NCBI RefSeq assembly: GCF_024506435.1
Contig: NZ_JANIET010000001.1
Location: 1,984,001-2,048,000, forward strand
From: Pantoea trifolii
GTDB lineage: Bacteria; Pseudomonadota; Gammaproteobacteria; Enterobacterales; Enterobacteriaceae
Direction of reading: 5' to 3'
Length of the DNA: 64,000 bases
Part shown: one piece after another, positions 8,899 through 18,700 of the stretch
How positions within the stretch are numbered: the first letter of the stretch is position 1
Layout of the letters: each line of letters opens with the position of its first letter
Notes under the pieces: model-generated
The model's database searches: none
Told to the model about the DNA's origin: nothing
What the model saw: the letters and a program-made list of their open reading frames with translations, nothing else
Position numbers and translations under genes: made by a program

Positions 8899-9531
8899 AT
8901 GGCACTCGCTGCTGTGCAACCGGCAAAACTGCAACACACCGTTATCGATCCCAGCGTGCGTATGCGCGAAACCCAAATTGGCGCGCAATGTGAAGTGCTG
9001 GCCGAAACCTATATCGAATACAGCGAACTCGGCGATTTCTCCTATCTCGGTGAGCACTGCTGTGTCGCCGATGCGCAGATTGGACGCTTTACCGCCATTG
9101 CCAATCATGTGCGGATTGGCGCGCCCAATCATCCGATGGATCGCGTTTCGCAGCACCGTTTCACCTACTGCCCGGAATACTACGATGGGCAGGCGGAGCG
9201 CGATAATGGCTTCTTTGCCGAGCGACGCGCCGATCGTGTGATTATTGGTAATGACGTGTGGATTGGGCATGGCGTGATCGTGCTGCCGGGTGTCACGGTG
9301 GGGGATGGCGCGGTGCTGGCGGCCGGTGCGGTGGTGACGAAAGATGTACCGCCTTACACCATTGTCGGTGGCGTGCCAGCCAAAGTGATCCGTGCGCGTT
9401 TCGCTGCGGATATTGCCGCGCAACTGCAGGCAATTGCCTGGTGGAACTGGCCGCTGGAGAAATTGATGACGAATCTGACGGATTTCCAATCATCCGATCT
9501 CCGCGCCTTCTGCCAGCGACACGGCAGCTAA
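8899..9531 (+). CDS. Hexapeptide-repeat acetyltransferase, phosphonate-locus type
   Basis: A 210-residue left-handed beta-helix acyltransferase. Hexapeptide repeats run through residues 15-60 ([19 protein letters not shown]) and again at [36 protein letters not shown], with the inserted loop [19 protein letters not shown]. This pattern resembles the transferases that accompany phosphonate (phn) operons, and the WNWPLEKL tail also agrees. Acetyl-CoA is the likely donor. No phn genes are near, so the acceptor is unknown. ATG 8899 is preferred over TTG 8893 because CACGGAG precedes it at good spacing. It is convergent with a glycosyltransferase across a strong hairpin. Confidence 0.82.
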   Translation: MALAAVQPAKLQHTVIDPSVRMRETQIGAQCEVLAETYIEYSELGDFSYLGEHCCVADAQIGRFTAIANHVRIGAPNHPMDRVSQHRFTYCPEYYDGQAERDNGFFAERRADRVIIGNDVWIGHGVIVLPGVTVGDGAVLAAGAVVTKDVPPYTIVGGVPAKVIRARFAADIAAQLQAIAWWNWPLEKLMTNLTDFQSSDLRAFCQRHGS

Positions 9532-9563
9532 GCGCGCTGTAAGCCCCCCTTGTTGACGCAGCT

Positions 9564-9609
9564 ATCGCAAGCAATCTCAAAACACCCTGTTTTTGCGATT
9601 GCTTGCGAT
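9564..9609. terminator. Bidirectional terminator-like nested hairpin
   Basis: The arms ATCGCAAGCAATC and GATTGCTTGCGAT are perfect 13-bp inverted repeats. The loop contains a second stem, AAAACA and TGTTTT around CCC. It lies between two convergent stop codons, as expected for a terminator serving both genes. Confidence 0.7.
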
Positions 9610-9614
9610 GTGGA

Positions 9615-10580
9615 TTAGACCGGCGGATGCACTACCATTGCCGACAGCACCGCTTCCTGTTGCAGTCCGACATGCAGCAAAATCTGCTGGCGATAATGCT
9701 CATCGGCGTCACGCGCATCGTCGATGAGCAACACGCCCACTTCATTGACGTTCTTGCCAGCCACCTGCACCTTGTCACGCGCGGCACTGCGCATCCATTC
9801 GTACTCGATATCAATGTGGCCGGTATCAATACAGCGAATGCCATGCTGGCTGAGATCGTAAGCCAGCACCGTTGCGGTGGGGCCGAGCGACATCAGCACC
9901 ATATCGTAATCGCGTGCGTGCGCCAGGACGGCGCTGTAGAGATCGTTGTAGACCGAGAAGGCATTGCGATTGAGCGTGGTGATGCGCTTAATCTCCCGCG
10001 CGCCATCAAGCAGATCGTTACCGATGCCGAGACGCGTGCCGCTGCCTTCGACAATTAATATCTTTTTGTCGCTGAACAGTTGCCGGAATTTATTAAAAAC
10101 GCGAGCAGCCTGCTGCTTATCCTTATAGTCATGATAGGGACGCGTAACAGAGGTATTACCGTAGCGATAATCTTTCTTTAATAACGCTTCATAATGGCGG
10201 AAATAGAACGCTTTATGAAAAAACCAGAATAGGGCCGAACCAAAACGCATATTTGAGGTGCCGCGAAAGGCATCCGGCATACATAATAAGCAGGGATTCT
10301 TCGGCTGGCTTCCGCGACGTAATATCTCTTTAAGGCGAATAGAGAGACGTTCATCGAAAGATTGAAAACCGATATTCTTGAACAAGGTCATTTCCAGTTC
10401 GCCATCGCCATAGCGGCTTACGGAGAGCTTGTCGTTGTTGAGCAGCAGGTCAATGGTTTGCTCAGGCGACATCACCGGATATTGCCGGGCACGCGCATTG
10501 GCAACGGGAAATTTAAAAGCAGCGTGTGTGAGTTTAAAAGGAAAACGTAATTTACGATAAAAGAAATCTGCGCTAATCAT
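9615..10580 (-). CDS. GT-D fold glycosyltransferase (DUF1792-like)
   Basis: About 321 residues, cytoplasmic or membrane-peripheral. The motif SVSRYGDGELEM near residue 55 and the C-terminal DTGHIDIEYEWM match the GT-D superfamily, in which the DGE region binds the nucleotide sugar and metal. The stretch RYGNTSVTRPYHDYKD and KKILIVEGSGTRLGIGNDLLDGA are also of that family. Such enzymes usually act on cell-surface glycans or glycoproteins, but no polysaccharide genes are nearby and the acceptor is unknown. Two adjacent ATGs occur; the second (start 10580) is better placed after AGAAGG. The upstream region is AT-rich, suggesting an acquired gene. Confidence 0.75.
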   Translation of the reverse strand: MISADFFYRKLRFPFKLTHAAFKFPVANARARQYPVMSPEQTIDLLLNNDKLSVSRYGDGELEMTLFKNIGFQSFDERLSIRLKEILRRGSQPKNPCLLCMPDAFRGTSNMRFGSALFWFFHKAFYFRHYEALLKKDYRYGNTSVTRPYHDYKDKQQAARVFNKFRQLFSDKKILIVEGSGTRLGIGNDLLDGAREIKRITTLNRNAFSVYNDLYSAVLAHARDYDMVLMSLGPTATVLAYDLSQHGIRCIDTGHIDIEYEWMRSAARDKVQVAGKNVNEVGVLLIDDARDADEHYRQQILLHVGLQQEAVLSAMVVHPPV

Positions 10581-10621
10581 CATAACCTTCTTTTTATGGC
10601 GGACTTGCCGCAGAGCAGTTA

Positions 10622-10637
10622 TGTGATTTATATCACG
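10622..10637. promoter_or_regulatory. CRP-type site upstream of the GT-D gene
   Basis: TGTGATTTATATCACG matches the TGTGA-N6-TCACA core in nine of ten positions. It is centred about 50 bp upstream of the glycosyltransferase start. Confidence 0.5.
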
Positions 10638-11029
10638 CTCAATCGAGGATAACAGGCTGAGGAAACTCTCAAAAATATATTTAGGTATAATCGCTAATCA
10701 ATTTAAAAATTCTTAAATAAAGACTGCGGAAATGAAAGTGTAATAAAAATGCGCTTATCCGCGCTGCTGCGAAAATCGTTGCCAGGAATAATCGCAGCGG
10801 TACTTTTATGATCTATTAAGTTATTTCAATTAATGTCTAACTGTGAAAACGATTTTCCGGTTTTACTAAGCCTAAACGATCGCGCAGCGTGCCCGTCTGA
10901 TAGCCGCTGCAGAAGACGCCTGTGTTCTTCTAACGTAGAAGTCACAAAAACGCGCAGCATGACCATATTCTGTTATCAAAAAATGCGAATTTTCCTCACT
11001 AATGATTAATTCTCTCAACGAAAATGAAA

Positions 11030-11045
11030 CGTGATTTCAGTCACA
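11030..11045. promoter_or_regulatory. CRP-type site upstream of gcd
   Basis: CGTGATTTCAGTCACA matches the TGTGA-N6-TCACA core in nine of ten positions, and flanking A and T bases agree. In E. coli, gcd is reported to be under negative cAMP-CRP control, which makes this site plausible. It is about 180 bp upstream of the gcd start. Confidence 0.5.
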
Positions 11046-11215
11046 CATTGAACGAGGCGCTAGCTGGCAGCCATTAGCCAAACTACATTCATTAGCGGAG
11101 CTAACGACACACCTCGCAACGGGTTTTTACTAAACGGTAACGTACGTTAAAGTTCTGTTGATTTTATGTGGGGTTATTTTTGAGGTTTTTCGATGAAAAT
11201 GGTTGAGGGATTAGC

Positions 11216-13576
11216 ATGGTTAACAAACTAACCAGTATCGTGCTCGCGATTCTGGCGATTGCCTTGCTGTACATGGGCGGCAAGCTGTTAATGCTGGGCG
11301 GCAGCGCCTTCTATGCGCTGATGGCGGTGGGCTTACTCATTACCGCAATTTTATTGTTCCGCAACCAGCGCAGCGCGCTGGCGCTGTATGCGGTGCTGAT
11401 GTGGATTACGCTCGCCTGGATTATCTGGGAAGTGGGCTTTGATAAATGGCAGTGGATCCCACGCGGTGACCTGTTCGGCGTCATTGGCCTTTGGCTGGCG
11501 ATGCCGTGGGTGGTGAAACCGCTGTATCGCGGCGAACGCCGTTTCCACGGCTTCCTCGGCGGCACCGTGATTATCATGATTGTGGTGGTGATTGGTCTGT
11601 GCTTCTACGATCCGATTCCGCAGCAAGGCACCATCAGCAATGCCCGCGAACAGAACAGCGAGCAGGGCGCCGCTAACGACTGGACCGCGTACGGTGGTTC
11701 GTCTGACGGCCTGCGTTTCTCATCGCTGAATCAGATCAGCAAAGAGAACGTCAAAAACCTCGAAGTTGCCTGGACATATCACACTGGCGATCTGCGTCAG
11801 GATGCGGATGCCAGCGAATACACCTTCGAAGCCACGCCGCTGAAAGCCAACGGCATGCTGTACTTCTGTACGCCGCATAATGAAGTGCACGCGCTTGATC
11901 CGGAAACCGGCGCGGTGAAGTGGAAATTCACGCCGAACAAAGATCGCTCTTACCTGCAGCAGCATCAGACCTGTCGCGGCGTAAGCTACTACCAAGAAAC
12001 CCCGGTTGCCGCGCAGGATAGCGCAGCGAATCCGGCTATCTGCCGTAAGCGTATCTTTAACGCCACCACCGATGCGCAGCTGATTGCGCTGGATGCCGAT
12101 ACCGGTAAACCGTGTGCTGATTTCGGTCAGAACGGTGTGGTTGACCTGCACGCCAACATGGGTGAAGTGCGTCCCCATGCGCTGATGCAAACCGCAGCAC
12201 CGCTGGTCGCGGGCAAGCTGGTGATCGTTGGCGGTTCCGTGATGGATAACGGCTTCAACAGCGGCAACCCGTCAGGCGTGATTCGTGCGTACGACGTGCA
12301 AAGCGGTCGTCTGGTGTGGAACTTTGATCCGGCCAACCCGCAAAACACCGCACCCATCGCTGCCGGTCAAAACTACCCGCAGGACACGCCAGTAGCGTGG
12401 GGCACGCTGAGTGCTGACCTGAAAAACGGTTTAGTCTATGTGCCGTTTGGTAACGCTTCACCGGATGAAGTGGGCATTGAGCGCGATCCGAACAGCAACA
12501 CCGAGAAGTTCCGCGATGCGCTGGTGGCGCTGGATTTGCAAACCGGTGCGTTCAAATGGCGCTATCAGAGTTCCAACCACGATCTGTGGGACCGCGATAA
12601 TCCGTCACAGCCTTCGCTGGTGGACATCGATTATCAGGGCCAGAAGCAGCCTGTGGTGATCCTGCCGACCAAAACCGGCAACCTGTTTGTGCTGAACCGT
12701 CTTACTGGCCAGCCGGTGTATCCGGTAAACCAGGTGAAGGTCTCCACTGAAGGTGGCGTCGCGGGTGAGAAATTTGCCGCGACCCAGCCGGTTTCCAGCC
12801 TGAACTTCATCCCGCAGCCGTTGACTGAGAAGGCAATGTGGGGCATCACGCCGTTTGACCAGATGTCATGCCGCATGGATTTCCGTAGCCTGCGCTATGA
12901 TGGCAATCCGTGGACGCCAGCGACCGAAGCCGGTTCACTGATCTTCCCTGGCAATATTGGTGTGTTCAACTGGGGTTCTGTTGCCGTCGATCCGCAGCGT
13001 CAAATGCTGATTGCCGCGCCAGTGCGTCTGGCTTACAAGTACAACCTGATCAAACGCAGCGAGCAGACCGCCACCGAGCGCCTGTTCACCAAAGATGGCA
13101 CGCCATACTGGAACGAAAACTTCCACGGTGATTACGCGATTCATATCCAGCAGTTGGCCTCTGGCCTGGGTATTCCGTGCGTTGCGCCACCTTGGGGCCG
13201 CATGGTGGGCGTGGATCTGAAGACCGGTAAAACCGAATGGCTGCGTCGCGTGGGTGTGACCAAAAACCTGAAGACCAGCTTCCTGCCTGGCCGCTTCCCA
13301 ATCGGTTTCCCGATGGGCATGGTGGCGCACGGTGGTCCATTGCTGACCGCAGGTGATTTGGTGTTCCACGGTGCAACGGCGGATAACTTCTTCCGTGCCT
13401 ACGACAGCACCACCGGCGAACTGCTGTGGCAAACCGAGCTGAGTGCCGGTGCGCAAGCCACGCCGTCGACCTTTATGGGCAAAGACGGTAAGCAGTACGT
13501 GGTGATTGCAGCAGGCGGTCACGGTTCACTCGGCACCCAGGCGGGTGACAGCGTGGTGGCATTCCGTTTGAAGTAA
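11216..13576 (+). CDS. gcd: Membrane-bound PQQ-dependent glucose dehydrogenase
   Basis: Oxidises D-glucose to gluconolactone on the periplasmic face of the inner membrane and passes electrons to ubiquinone. The 786 residues are close to the E. coli length (796). Five hydrophobic segments occupy roughly residues 1-140, followed by the eight-bladed propeller that binds PQQ. The predicted catalytic Asp456 is in NHDLWDRDNPSQP and Lys486 in PTKTGNLFVLNR; tryptophan-docking repeats such as VVAFRLK at the end are present. GAGGGA precedes the ATG. A Rho-independent terminator follows. Activity depends on PQQ made or taken up elsewhere. In soil and plant bacteria this enzyme causes acidification and phosphate solubilisation. 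Confidence 0.96.
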   Translation: MVNKLTSIVLAILAIALLYMGGKLLMLGGSAFYALMAVGLLITAILLFRNQRSALALYAVLMWITLAWIIWEVGFDKWQWIPRGDLFGVIGLWLAMPWVVKPLYRGERRFHGFLGGTVIIMIVVVIGLCFYDPIPQQGTISNAREQNSEQGAANDWTAYGGSSDGLRFSSLNQISKENVKNLEVAWTYHTGDLRQDADASEYTFEATPLKANGMLYFCTPHNEVHALDPETGAVKWKFTPNKDRSYLQQHQTCRGVSYYQETPVAAQDSAANPAICRKRIFNATTDAQLIALDADTGKPCADFGQNGVVDLHANMGEVRPHALMQTAAPLVAGKLVIVGGSVMDNGFNSGNPSGVIRAYDVQSGRLVWNFDPANPQNTAPIAAGQNYPQDTPVAWGTLSADLKNGLVYVPFGNASPDEVGIERDPNSNTEKFRDALVALDLQTGAFKWRYQSSNHDLWDRDNPSQPSLVDIDYQGQKQPVVILPTKTGNLFVLNRLTGQPVYPVNQVKVSTEGGVAGEKFAATQPVSSLNFIPQPLTEKAMWGITPFDQMSCRMDFRSLRYDGNPWTPATEAGSLIFPGNIGVFNWGSVAVDPQRQMLIAAPVRLAYKYNLIKRSEQTATERLFTKDGTPYWNENFHGDYAIHIQQLASGLGIPCVAPPWGRMVGVDLKTGKTEWLRRVGVTKNLKTSFLPGRFPIGFPMGMVAHGGPLLTAGDLVFHGATADNFFRAYDSTTGELLWQTELSAGAQATPSTFMGKDGKQYVVIAAGGHGSLGTQAGDSVVAFRLK

Positions 13577-13593
13577 TCGCAACAAAATAGAAC

Positions 13594-13619
13594 AAGGCGC
13601 CCGTTGTGGCGCCTTTTTT
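13594..13619 (+). terminator. Rho-independent terminator after gcd
   Basis: The stem AAGGCGCC / GGCGCCTT with loop CGTTGT is followed by a run of T, 17 bp after the gcd stop. Confidence 0.9.
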
Positions 13620-13674
13620 GTTTTCATCGGGTTATATTGAGCCTCTGTGCGAGACGCCACTGATAAGGAATTGT

Positions 13675-14316
13675 ATGACCATCGCCTGCCTGCATACCGC
13701 CGCCAGCAATATCGCTATTTTCGATGAGGCCGCACAATCATTGGGCATGAGCCACGGCTCACTGAGTCATATTGTGATGCCACATTTGCTGGCGGAAGCG
13801 GAGCTGACCGGTGGCATGACTGCGCCGCAGCAGCACAAGCTGGAACAGTTGTTACACAGCCTGACGCCGTGGTTCGACGCGGTTCTGATTACCTGCTCGA
13901 CGCTGGGGCCGGTTGCTGATGGTTTTCATGCTGAAGGGCATGATTGTCCGGTGTATCGCACCGATCGCATGCTGGCCGATGCGGTGCACCGTTTGCCGGG
14001 AAAATCGCTGGTGCTGTGTGCGGCAGAATCCACGCTGGCGGCGACGCGCGCGCTGTTTTGCCCGGCGACGCTGCCAGTCGAACAGCATCCTGACGTGCAG
14101 CTGATTCCTGGCGCCTGGGCAGCGTTTAAAGCGGGCCAGCAGGAGGCGTATCTGCAGATGATTGCGCAAGCGGTGACCGACGGGAAACAGCAGGGCGCGA
14201 ATCACGTGGCGCTGGCCCAGGTTTCTATGGCGGCAGCGACCAGGCTGTTTAGCGCCGATAGTCAGCCATTAACCAGCCCGCAACTTGCGTTGAAGGTGGT
14301 ACGTAATATTTCGTAG
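13675..14316 (+). CDS. Asp/Glu/hydantoin racemase-like protein
   Basis: A 213-residue cytoplasmic protein. The start MTIACLHTAASNIAIFDEAA and the central VLITCSTLGPVADG, with a cysteine at the position of the racemase active-site Cys, suggest the Asp/Glu/hydantoin racemase superfamily, but the second catalytic cysteine is not obvious, so racemase activity is uncertain. ATG 13675 is chosen because AAGGAA precedes it, and an upstream GTG at 13606 would overlap the gcd terminator. The stop codon TAG lies inside the GTAG head of a REP element, so the last codons border a mobile repeat. It is monocistronic. Confidence 0.65.
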   Translation: MTIACLHTAASNIAIFDEAAQSLGMSHGSLSHIVMPHLLAEAELTGGMTAPQQHKLEQLLHSLTPWFDAVLITCSTLGPVADGFHAEGHDCPVYRTDRMLADAVHRLPGKSLVLCAAESTLAATRALFCPATLPVEQHPDVQLIPGAWAAFKAGQQEAYLQMIAQAVTDGKQQGANHVALAQVSMAAATRLFSADSQPLTSPQLALKVVRNIS

Positions 14317-14368
14317 GGTGCGCATTCATGCGCACCTGGCTGGAGGTCGCCATAAATGGCGACCCTAC
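14313..14368. repeat. Pair of REP palindromes in inverted orientation
   Basis: A GTGCGCAT-type copy with GTAG head (14313-14336) is followed after 8 bp by a GGTCGCCAT-type copy in reverse orientation ending CTAC (14345-14368). This is the head-to-head arrangement of a BIME-like unit. The first copy supplies the stop codon of the preceding gene. Confidence 0.85.
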
Positions 14369-14382
14369 AACTGGCCTGTAAA

Positions 14383-14397
14383 TAATAATCATTTGCA
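14383..14397. promoter_or_regulatory. Possible Fur box
   Basis: TAATAATCATTTGCA matches 12 of 14 defined positions of the 7-1-7 Fur motif TGATAATNATTATCA. It is about 195 bp upstream of the efflux operon, in an AT-rich stretch. The assignment rests on sequence resemblance only. Confidence 0.3.
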
Positions 14398-14568
14398 TTA
14401 ATATTTATTACTCATTATCTTTAGCAACACTTTGTAACCTATCGCGATTTAACCACTATGAATCCTCAATCAAAGAGGACGCTTTTCTGCTGCCGCTTTT
14501 CAGGATCGCTCTTTTCATTTTCCTGACATACGCCCACATCTGCGATTTGGTAGACTTAAATCTGAGAA

Positions 14569-14578
14569 TGAACGTTCA
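14569..14578. promoter_or_regulatory. TetR-type operator of the efflux operon
   Basis: TGAACGTTCA is a perfect palindrome 15 bp before the adaptor start codon, inside a nearly symmetric AATGAACGTTCACT. TetR repressors of RND pumps often bind such elements over the promoter or ribosome site. Two TetR genes lie just downstream of the operon. Confidence 0.55.
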
Positions 14579-14592
14579 CTACAGGATTATTC

Positions 14593-15735
14593 ATGAAGAA
14601 TTTTCAGCGCACGGCCATCGCCGGGCTGGTGTTATTGCTCGCCGCCTGTGACCAGAACAGCGCCCCGCCAGCGGGCGAGATGACCACCGAAGTCGGCGTG
14701 AACACGCTGCATACCGAGCCGGTGACGCTCGATAGCCAGCTCACCGGACGTGTGGTGGGCAGCATGGTGTCGGAAGTGCGTCCGCAGGTGGACGGCATCA
14801 TCCAGAAGCGCCTGTTTACCGAAGGCGATGAAGTCAAAGCCGGCCAGGTGCTGTATCAAATCGATGCGGCTAGCTATCAGGCCAGTTACGACCAGGCCGT
14901 TGCGCAGTTGAAAAATGCGCAGGCGTTAGTCAAAAGCAGCCAGTTAAAATCTGCGCGTTACAGCGCGCTGGTGAAAGAGAATGGCGTGTCGCGTCAGGAT
15001 GCCGACGATGCGCTGGCAACCTATCAACAGAACGTAGCGTCGGTCGATCAATATCGTGCCGCCGTCGAAAGCGCCCGCATCAACCTCAACTACACGCAAA
15101 TCAAAGCGCCGATTTCTGGCCGCATCGGCATCTCATCTGTTACGCCGGGCGCGCTGGTGACGTCCGCGCAAACCACCGCGCTGGCGACCATTCGCGCGCT
15201 TGATCCCATCTATGTCGATCTCACCCAATCCAGCGTGCAATTGCTGAAACTAAAGCGTCAGCAGGCTTCTCTCCAGCAGAGCAGCGATGTGGTGCCGGTG
15301 ACGGTAAAACTGGAAGACGGCAGCAACTATGATCATCCTGGCAAGCTGGAGCTGACTGAAGTGGCAGTTGATGAAGCCACCGGAACCGTTACGCTGCGCG
15401 CGATTTTCCCCAATCCGCAGCATGAGTTGTTGCCGGGCATGTATGTGCGTGCCAACGTCACCAACGGGGTTAAAAACGATGCGATTCTGGCCCCGCAGCA
15501 GGGCATCACGCGCGATGCCAAAGGCAACGCCACGGCGCTGGTGGTGGATAAAGAGAACAAAGTGCAGAGCCGGGAAGTGGTGACCGATCGGGTTATCGGC
15601 AACACCTGGCTGGTGACCAGCGGTTTGAACAGCGGCGACAAGCTGATTGTTGAAGGCACCGCCAAAGTACAGGCCGGAATGACGGTGAAAGCGGTTGAAG
15701 TGACGCCGAACACCGCCAGCAGCGGAGGCCAATAA
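14593..15735 (+). CDS. RND efflux periplasmic adaptor (AcrA/MexA-like)
   Basis: 380-residue membrane-fusion lipoprotein that links the inner-membrane RND pump to the outer-membrane channel. The lipobox LLLAAC places the lipidated cysteine at residue 19. A biotinyl-lipoyl domain is formed by VRPQVDGIIQKRLFTEGDEVKAGQ and YTQIKAPISGRIG on either side of a helical hairpin (residues about 95-160), then a beta-barrel and a membrane-proximal domain with LLPGMYVRANV. First gene of a three-gene operon, with the pump 2 bp downstream. A palindromic operator overlaps its leader. Confidence 0.93.
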   Translation: MKNFQRTAIAGLVLLLAACDQNSAPPAGEMTTEVGVNTLHTEPVTLDSQLTGRVVGSMVSEVRPQVDGIIQKRLFTEGDEVKAGQVLYQIDAASYQASYDQAVAQLKNAQALVKSSQLKSARYSALVKENGVSRQDADDALATYQQNVASVDQYRAAVESARINLNYTQIKAPISGRIGISSVTPGALVTSAQTTALATIRALDPIYVDLTQSSVQLLKLKRQQASLQQSSDVVPVTVKLEDGSNYDHPGKLELTEVAVDEATGTVTLRAIFPNPQHELLPGMYVRANVTNGVKNDAILAPQQGITRDAKGNATALVVDKENKVQSREVVTDRVIGNTWLVTSGLNSGDKLIVEGTAKVQAGMTVKAVEVTPNTASSGGQ

Positions 15736-15737
15736 TT

Positions 15738-18700
15738 ATGTTGGCTCAGTTCTTTATCCGCCGCCCGGTATTCGCGTGGGTGATCGCCATCTGCATCATG
15801 ATGTTCGGCGTGCTCAGCATTAAAAGTCTGCCGATTGCGCAGTATCCCGACGTCGCGCCGCCGCAGATCAGTATTCAGGCCACTTACACCGGCGCGTCGG
15901 CGGAAACGCTGGAAAGCAGCGTCACGCAGGTGATCGAGCAGCAGCTCACCGGCCTCGACGGCTTGCTCTATTTCGATTCCACCAGCACCGCCTCAACCGG
16001 CCAGGTGAAAATCAACGTCACCTTCCAGCAGGGCACCGATCCGGACATTGCGCAGGTGCAGGTGCAGAACAAAGTGCAGCAGGCCGAAAGCCGCTTGCCG
16101 ACGTCCGTCACCACGCAAGGCGTGACGGTAGAGAAGGCGCAAAGCGACTTCCTGCTGATTCTGGCGCTGTACGATAAAACCAACCAAAGCACCTCGGCCG
16201 ATGTGGCGGACTACATGGTCAGCAACATGGAAGACTCGCTGGCGCGCGTGCCGGGCGTCGGCAGCGTAGAGGTGTTTGGTGCCGAATACGCCATGCGCAT
16301 CTGGCTCGATCCCGCCAAACTCGCCTCCTATTCGCTGATGCCGTCCGATGTCACAACCGCGCTGGAGAGCCAGAATACCCAGGTTTCATCGGGTCAGTTA
16401 GGCGCGCAACCGGCCAGCAAAGAGCAGCAACTGGTGGCGACCGTGCGCTCACGTTCGCGTCTGCAAACGCCGGAACAGTTCCGCAATATCGTGCTGAAAA
16501 GCCAAAGCGATGGCTCGGTGGTGCATCTTAGCGATGTGGCACGCGTAGAAATGGGTGATGAGGATTACAGCGCTAACGTGCTGGCCAACGGTCATCCGGC
16601 CTCAGGGATTGCGGTGCAGCTGGCGTCCGGTGCCAATGCGCTGTCAACCGCCGAACAGGTGAAAGCCACCATCGACGAGTTCCGCAGCAGCATGCCGGCG
16701 GGCTATGAAGTGGCGTATCCACTCGACAGCACCGACTTCGTGAAAATCTCGATCGAAGAGGTGGTTAAAACCCTGATTGAGGCGGTGATTCTGGTGGTGA
16801 TCGTGATGTTTGTGTTCCTGCAGAACATCCGCACCACGCTGATTCCAGCGATTGCCGTGCCAGTGGTGTTGCTCGGAACCTTTGGCGTGCTGTCGCTGTT
16901 TGGCTACTCGATCAACACCTTAACCATGTTCGGCATGGTGCTCGCCATCGGGCTATTAGTGGACGATGCGATCGTGGTGGTGGAGAACGTCGAGCGCGTG
17001 ATGCGCGAAGAGGGTTTACCGCCGCGTCAGGCCACCGAGAAATCGATGAAAGAGATCACTGGCGCGTTGATTGGTATCGCGCTGGTGCTGTCGGCGGTGT
17101 TCCTGCCGATGACCTTCTTCAGCGGCTCGACCGGCGTTATCTATCGTCAGTTCTCCATCACCATTGTCTCCTCAATGGTGCTGTCGGTGATTGTGGCGCT
17201 CACGCTGACGCCAGCGTTGTGCGCCACGCTGCTCAAACCGCATAACGAAGAAGGCGGCAAAAAGGGCTTCTTCGGCTGGTTTAATCGCAGCTACGCGCGC
17301 GTGCAGGCGCGTTATCACAACGGCGTCGGCCATGTGCTGCACAGTTCGGTGCGTTATCTACTGCTCTACGCGGTGCTGCTGATCGGTTGCGCGGTGCTGT
17401 ATATGCGTTTGCCGACCGGCTTCCTGCCGACTGAGGATCAGGGCTATATCATGGTGCAATACCAGCTGGCACCGGGCGCGACGGAAAACCGCACCAGCGA
17501 GGTTCGTCGTCAGGTACAGGAATACTTTGCTACTAAAGAAAAAGACAACGTCAACGTCAGCATGCTGGTGAACGGCTTCAGCTTTGCCGGCAGCGGCCAG
17601 AACGCCGGGATTGGCTTTATCTCGCTGAAGAACTGGAGCGAGCGTAAAGGGACAGAAAACAGTGCCGATGCGATTGCCCGCGCGTGCGATGGCGAACCTG
17701 GCCAGCATTCGTGATGCGCAGATCTTCGTGCTGTCGCCGCCTTCGGTGTCCGGTTTAGGGCAGTCAGACGGATTCACCTTCGAACTGCAGGCGCGCGGCA
17801 CCACCGGGCGCGACCAGCTACTGAAGATGCGCAATCAGCTGATTGCTGAAGCCAATCAGGATCCGCTGCTCAGCGCGGTGCGTGCCAACACCTTGCCGGA
17901 TTTACCGCAGCTGCAGGTCAATATCGACGATGAAAAAGCGCAGTCGCTGGGCCTCACCATCAGCGACATCAACGACACGCTCAGTGCGGCGATTGGCGGC
18001 AGCTACATCAACGACTTCACCGATCGTGGCCGCGTGAAGAAGGTTTATATGCAAGGCGATCAGCAATTCCGCAGCAAGCCGGAAGATATCGATCACTGGT
18101 ACGTGCGCGGCAGCGATAGTAACAGCAATACCACCATGGTGCCGTTTGCGTCGTTTGCCTCGTCAGAGTGGGCGTACGGCCCGGACGTGCTGTCACGCTA
18201 TAACGGCCTGGCCTCCTACGAGATCGAAGGTTCGGCGGCGGCAGGCAAGAGTTCCGGGGATGCGATTAGCGCGATGGAAAAACTGGCGGCGAAGCTACCG
18301 GCGGGCACCACCTTTGCGTGGAGCGGTTTGTCCTATCAGGAAAAACTCTCCGGCAACCAGGCGATGTCGCTGTATGGCATCTCGCTGATTGTGGTGTTTC
18401 TGTGCCTGGCGGCGTTGTATGAAAGCTGGTCGGTGCCGTTCTCGGTGATGATGGTGGTGCCACTCGGCGTGATCGGCTCGTTGCTGGCGATCAGCCTGCG
18501 CGGACTGGAAAACGACGTCTATTTCCAGGTGGCGCTGTTAACCATCATTGGCTTGTCGGCGAAGAATGCGATTCTGATTGTTGAGTTTGCCGAAGACAAT
18601 TACCGCAAAGGGGAAAACCTGGTGAAAGCGGCGACGCACGCGGCATCGATGCGCCTGCGTCCCATCATCATGACCTCGCTGGCATTTACCGCTGGCGTAT

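Larger units (their letters stand above)
10584..11215. other. AT-rich 630-bp spacer upstream of gcd
   Basis: No convincing gene is seen. It holds two good CRP-type sites (10622-10637 and 11030-11045), a 20-codon hydrophobic frame at 10749-10811 without a clear ribosome site, and a 12-codon frame that overlaps the gcd start. The base composition is clearly more AT-rich than in the neighbouring genes. It probably contains the divergent promoters of the glycosyltransferase gene and gcd. Confidence 0.6.
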
